The position numbers and the translations under genes are program-made. The notes under the pieces are model-generated. The model saw nothing but the letters and a program-made list of their open reading frames with translations, was not told the origin of the DNA and searched no databases. A stretch of DNA of 64,000 nucleotides from Batkoa obscura (Eukaryota; Entomophthoromycota; Entomophthoromycetes; Entomophthorales; Batkoaceae), in the NCBI GenBank assembly GCA_030770535.1, contig JASVEC010000002.1, positions 558,001 through 622,000 on the forward strand. The letters run 5' to 3'. Shown in pieces: positions 58,712 through 64,000 of the stretch. Every line of letters begins with the position of its first letter. Within the stretch, counting starts at the first letter, position 1.

Positions 58712-59753
58712 ATTGCTGTCGTTATTTTTTTGAAATTATTTTTATTTTTGTTTTATTTTAAATTAAATTCTTTTAGTTTTATGTTTATTTTGATTTATAT
58801 ACTCTTTTTTTGGATTCTCCCTTAAATAGATATCAAAAGAATGTGATTTTTAAGAGCCAATGAAATTACAAAAGCTTATCTCTATTAAAATTAATAAATT
58901 CTCTGTTTGGATCATATTTTTTCAAATCAATGGGATTGTTAAAAATTGATCACTTATTGACAAATTAAAGGATTAATTAAATCAATATAATTTGTTATTA
59001 AGTTTCAAATTGTTTGAAAAATTACAAATTACTTTGCACCTCCTAAATTTGGTAAATAGCAATCTATTTTTTGACATTTTTGAAAAATATCTTTTCATCA
59101 GCTTTCCCCACCCAATTTTTATTTGGCTAATTTTTAAGAAATGACATCATAACCAAGGGAAATTAATTTTCCAGGATAAAAATTTATGACATTTTTTAAA
59201 AAGCGGTTATTAAAGCCAATTCCCATTCTCCTCCTCTCTTTTATGCAGTTTAAGCTTACTTTTTCAACAATAAAAATTAACTGTAAGATTCAATTTAAGC
59301 TGGTTTAAAGTGAGTTATTTTTGAATACTATCATTTATTCTTAGGTTAATAGCTTTTTTGTTATTAACTTGGTATAAAATTTGGTTATGTGAAATTATAA
59401 GATATTTATTTATTAATAGAGTATGTTTGATTATATATACTATTAATTTTTCAATAACTTGCGATATGGTACTTTATGAAAAATTAGTTGTAGGGGTATA
59501 AGATTGCAACATCAAAATATTTTTACATGAAAATAATTTTTATACTGATCTAAGATTAATATCTGCTCCAATCAATAACTACTATTTTTTGATCAAAAAA
59601 CTTAGAATTATTTCAAATATATTATAAAAATATTAATACTATACATAAAAATACAAGGTTCATAACTAAATTAGTTTGTAAATATTTAATATTAATTTAT
59701 ATGTAAATTATATGTAACTTCAGCTTTTTAAAAAAACAAAATAAATATCAAAA

Positions 59754-59845
59754 TATGTGGATGTATTTTTTATTTAAGAATTTTACTAACAATCTTTCCA
59801 CTCAAATAACGCTAATGAAAAAGTAATAAAAAAACATCCCTATAT
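59754..59845 (+). mobile_element. MITE, TATGGGGATG family, internally shortened
   Basis: Left end TATGTGGATG, right end CATCCCTATA. About 10 bp of the right-hand core is missing compared with other copies. Confidence 0.82.
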
Positions 59846-59897
59846 TATGCTAGTAAACTAGAAAAGCTAATAAAAATAAAATAGGAGCATTATTAAT

Positions 59898-59990
59898 GTA
59901 TAAAGATATCTTTTTGTCTTTAAGAATATTGTTGAAATTCTTTTTACCCAAACAATGCTTAAGGGTTAAAAAAAGTTAAACACATGTATA
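59898..59990 (+). mobile_element. MITE remnant
   Basis: tataaagatatctttttgtc, then tttaagaatattgttgaaatt and aacaatgcttaaggg follow the family pattern loosely. The ends are not preserved. Confidence 0.4.
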
Positions 59991-60317
59991 TATTTTAAAA
60001 TTTAACAATAAAGTTATTTTAAATAAAAACATGAAAAAATAAAGATTGAATCAGATTAGGATTATTTTTTTTATCAAAAAACATAATACTTAAAAAATAT
60101 AAAAAGTTTGTTAATATTAAATATAAAAAACTATTTAATAAACTAAGTTATATTGTTATTTATACTGCAATTAAATATAAAATTAAATTAGTAAGGGTTA
60201 TTAAATTTAATGCTCAAAGCCTACTTATTTTATATTAATTGTAAAAAGCTAAAAGGTAGAAAAAAATTATAACAAAAAGTTATACATATAAACAAAGTTT
60301 AAAATTTTACTACATAG

Positions 60318-60784
60318 TGTGAAATCTGGTACTCAGTGTTTGGAGTCAAGGACAGCTATTGCTGGGTTGACTACACTATAAGTCGAAAGGTCTTAGTTTA
60401 TGTGGCCAAGATAGACTTGGATTATGAATAATAGCATGTAATAGGTTACAAGCTATATAAGACAAATACAATAGACAATACTAATGTAAAATCTACGTAA
60501 AATACTGTTAAGCAAACTTAGTGGCTTTATTAAATGTTCAAGGTATCAAGGAATAATTCAGTTGAAAAGCCTCGAGCTATTATGTTTTAGAATCTCTTTT
60601 ATACTCCAATAAGTATAAATATCAAAACGACGGGAGAATATTCTTTGAGACGAAGAAGATAGAAATTCTCTTAACAAATCAGAATAAGAGCATGAGACTA
60701 ATTGTCTCTATAATCGAGAACACGACAGCTTAGGCGATTGTTATACTATAATTAACCATGGGGCTGACAAAGCAATATTTCACA
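60318..60784 (+). repeat. LTR-like repeat, copy 4 (putative solo LTR)
   Basis: 467 bp from TGTGAAATCTGGTACTCAG to GCAATATTTCACA with ATAG directly repeated on both sides (60314-60317 and 60785-60788), a likely 4-bp target duplication. It sits exactly at the left end of a MITE. No internal genes; a fossil. Confidence 0.65.
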
Positions 60785-60887
60785 ATAGGGATGCATTTTT
60801 GTATTTAAGAATTTTACTAACAAATTTTCCACTTAAATAGCGCTTAAAAATAGAAAAATAATGAACTCAAAAAAAACACTCCCATAT
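60785..60887 (+). mobile_element. MITE, TATGGGGATG family, next to LTR-like repeat
   Basis: Left end ATAGGGATGC, right end ACTCCCATA, core ttaaatagcgcttaaaaata. The LTR-like repeat is inserted within its first bases. Confidence 0.83.
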
Positions 60888-61060
60888 AATGAAATGTTAC
60901 ATTTTAAGTAAAAATAACTGCTATCCACAATATTGTAATGTTAAATAAAGTTGATAATTAATAATTTTTAATTTATATAATTAAAACAAATTATAGTTCA
61001 TAGGTATAAAATGTTTATTAAATCGTATAAAACAATAAAAACAAGTATAATAAAAATAAA

Positions 61061-61148
61061 TATATTCATTAATAAAATATATTCATTAATAAAATAATAA
61101 AAGTATATTTAAAATAATATTAATTTATTAAATAATATTAATTTATTA
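61061..61148. repeat. Two short tandem duplications
   Basis: tatattcattaataaaa occurs twice in a row (61061-61094) and aataatattaatttatta twice in a row (61113-61148). Both are exact. Slippage in AT-rich DNA is sufficient explanation. Confidence 0.85.
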
Positions 61149-61565
61149 AATAATAATAATGATAATTTAATAAGTAATAACACAAAAAATATTAAAAAAT
61201 TAACAACCTTAATTTTTTAAGCTAGAAAAGCTGAAAAAAACTGGGTTTATATTAAATACTGATATAGTATTATTAGTCCTGATTAACCAATTTAAAACTC
61301 AAATTTTAAATTTGAATGATTTAACATAGCTTGATTATAACTAAACAGCTATTTTTGAATCAAAAAATATTTTTAATGGTTTTTTGTATACTTTCTTATA
61401 ATTTTTTTTAAACTATACTACCTTATTTTTTTTATAATTTTATTATTATAGAACATTTGAGGTATTGTTTCTTTTGAATCATTTTTAAATAAGTATATAA
61501 TTCAATTATATCAATCGCAATATAAATTTGATTGTTTAAATTATACAAAATTTGTAAATTTAAAA

Positions 61566-61667
61566 TATGGGGATGTTTTTTTGGTTTCATTACTTTTTTC
61601 ATTTTTTAAGCCCTATTTGAACGGAAAAATTGTTAGTAAAATTCTTGAACAAAAATACATCCCCATA
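61566..61667 (-). mobile_element. MITE, TATGGGGATG family
   Basis: Reverse copy with perfect ends TATGGGGATG / CATCCCCATA. Here the right-end form (TATGGGGATGTTTTTTTGGT, then TTCATTACTTTTTTCA) is well preserved and best shows the match to the DDE element end. Confidence 0.9.
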
Positions 61668-62564
61668 TGTTTGTTTTTAAAAATGCTAATAAAGCTTATG
61701 AAATTTTAAATTTATTCTAAAAAATAAGTATGGTGAAAAATTACTATAATTGAATATTAAAATCTAAATTCAAAAGATATTTACAATATAATTTATTTAA
61801 AATAGTAAAAAAACATGTTTTAACACTCGGCTATATAAATTTATATACTTAAAGGGTTTCTTTATTATTTGTTTTTTATCATAATCAATTCCAGAATTAT
61901 TTATAAATTTATAAATTAAGAAGACTGAGTTCAATTCCATAACTTTACAATCTCTTGTGGCTTGTTTCAAAACCACTTTGGTAAAATGAATCACTTTGAA
62001 AATTTCCTTCCTCTTTACTTTTAATTAATGGGATATTCAGCCTTTACATAGTAAAGTAATAACTTGGTTAATTTTAAACTTTAAATTCAAATTCAGATCA
62101 GGTGCCACTTTTCAAAGTTGAGCATATATTTTACTTTAAAGATTAAAGTACAAATTGTTATGAATTATAATTAATTGATGCTATTTATGAATATTCTAGT
62201 ACTCTATATGAAACGATACTATCACTTTATTTTTTAGTAATTGGAGGGTTTAATATAGTCCTTTAATTACTCAATTATTATTATTATTATTATGACTATG
62301 ATTATCATTATCATTATCAAGTCTGTTTAGTATTTTATAAAATAAGAAATATGTAAAGTTAAAGCAAATAAAAGGGGATAAAAGATGTGTAAAATTAATT
62401 GAGTGGTGGTTTTATAGGTTAAGTAAGGGTAAAAATTAAAATTGTAATAAGAAAACAACTAGTGTAATTGATCGTTAAAATAGTAGCTTAAATGGAAGTA
62501 GAGTTTGTATGTTGGCCTTCTCTTACTTATAATACTTTAGTATCCTCTTCAAAACTATTCACTT

Positions 62565-63353
<789 letters not shown>

Positions 63354-64000
63354 TAATATGTATTAATTCTATATACTATATATTTAGTTGAATTTTTAGC
63401 TGAATAGAAAAATTTAAATTACTAGATAAGAAATGAAAAAGCGGAAAGATTAATAGTAAGTTGAAAACTAGAACTATATTAAATCACAAAATAAAAATAA
63501 AAATATCTGTTAATTACCAAGCCATAAATTCTTTCGAAGTGCCTTAACCTCTATAAGTGATTTAATTGGTAAACTCAAAGCTATTTAAAGGCGGAGACAA
63601 ACTTAAAATCCCCAATTAACCCAAATCTTAGACTATTGATTGGCTCTAGTAGTGAAATCATTAAAGCAAAGTTCTTTTTCTACTAACCAATAAAAGTAAC
63701 AACGGCTTCAAACAAACTCAAAATCAGCCAATTAATTCCTTCCTTTTGACTATGGTTATGAGCAATAAATTAACGAAGGATTTTTCAATTAACATGAACT
63801 AATTAGGGGAAATACAAAAATAAAAGAGGAGAATCAAAAAAATAAGAGTCTATAAAGTAGCATAAATAAATTAATAAAATTAAAATTAAAAATTTATGGT
63901 TTTGACCAAAAGAATTTAAAAAAGAGATTACAATTTGTGGAGTTATTTTACAGAATTACGGTCAATTATAGTGTTATTCTTTAAATTTGTCCATTGCCAA
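63354..64000. other. Upstream region of RHO1
   Basis: AT-rich region upstream of the RHO1 start with no recognised gene or repeat. Confidence 0.5.

Larger units (their letters stand above)
58712..62564. other. Intergenic, repeat-rich
   Basis: 3.9 kb with MITE copies at 59754, 59898 (degenerate), 60785 and 61566, an LTR-like repeat at 60318, two short tandem duplications at 61061-61148, and an ATT-type microsatellite near 62276. No gene was accepted. Confidence 0.55.

Noticed and set aside
61797-61994. Minus-strand 65-residue frame with protein-like start
   Set aside because: No motif, no splice partner and no conserved neighbour; not enough to call a gene.

Overview
The window is about 64 kb of very AT-rich eukaryotic nuclear DNA with short introns (about 45-125 nt, GT...AG, often with an ACTAAT-like branch site). 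Gene content points to a fungus: a CHS7-type chitin synthase export chaperone, Rho1, a mitochondrial acyl carrier protein, shugoshin, an Hda1/Clr3-type deacetylase and a GPI-type serine/threonine-rich wall protein. Extreme AT content together with rhodopsin-like and other seven-TM receptors suggests an early-diverging lineage (an Entomophthoromycotina/Conidiobolus-like genome is my best guess; this is inference). All exon joins below were read by eye from splice signals and reading frame.

Layout. 1-18.6 kb: ordinary genes (unknown polarity-type protein, arrestin-like protein, tRNA-His, glycerate kinase-like, a decayed Cys-rich gene, ankyrin protein, TDG/MUG-type DNA glycosylase, ribosomal protein uL13). 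18.7-24.5 kb: a nest of transposons. A whole-length 3.0 kb DDE element at 21,496-24,514 carries a MITE and an LTR-like insert, and a nearly identical inverted half copy lies at 18,673-19,945. 25.8-34.1 kb: three related five-exon seven-TM receptor genes in one orientation, with a decayed fourth copy near 43.4-44.3 kb. 37.9-42.2 kb: a rhodopsin-like receptor, tRNA-Met, a tiny secreted peptide and a GPI-type protein. 45.8-63.4 kb: a dense run of housekeeping genes (coiled-coil protein, gluconokinase, a catalytically dead HDAC paralogue, the active HDAC, shugoshin, CHS7, ACP, thioesterase, Rho1).

A roughly 100 bp MITE family with about 24 recognisable copies is scattered between genes in both orientations. 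Its ends match the ends of the 3 kb DDE element, so that element is the likely source of its mobility. A second repeat (about 463 bp, TGTGAAA...TTTCACA) has four copies and looks like solo LTRs.

Highlights: (1) a tandem HDAC pair in which the upstream copy stays open over 11 exons yet has lost most catalytic residues; (2) a 5-nt microexon in the active HDAC; (3) receptor gene 2 is a mosaic, near-identical to gene 1 in the transmembrane core but gene-3-like in its third intracellular loop, tail and intron 3; (4) the MITE/DDE-element pairing.
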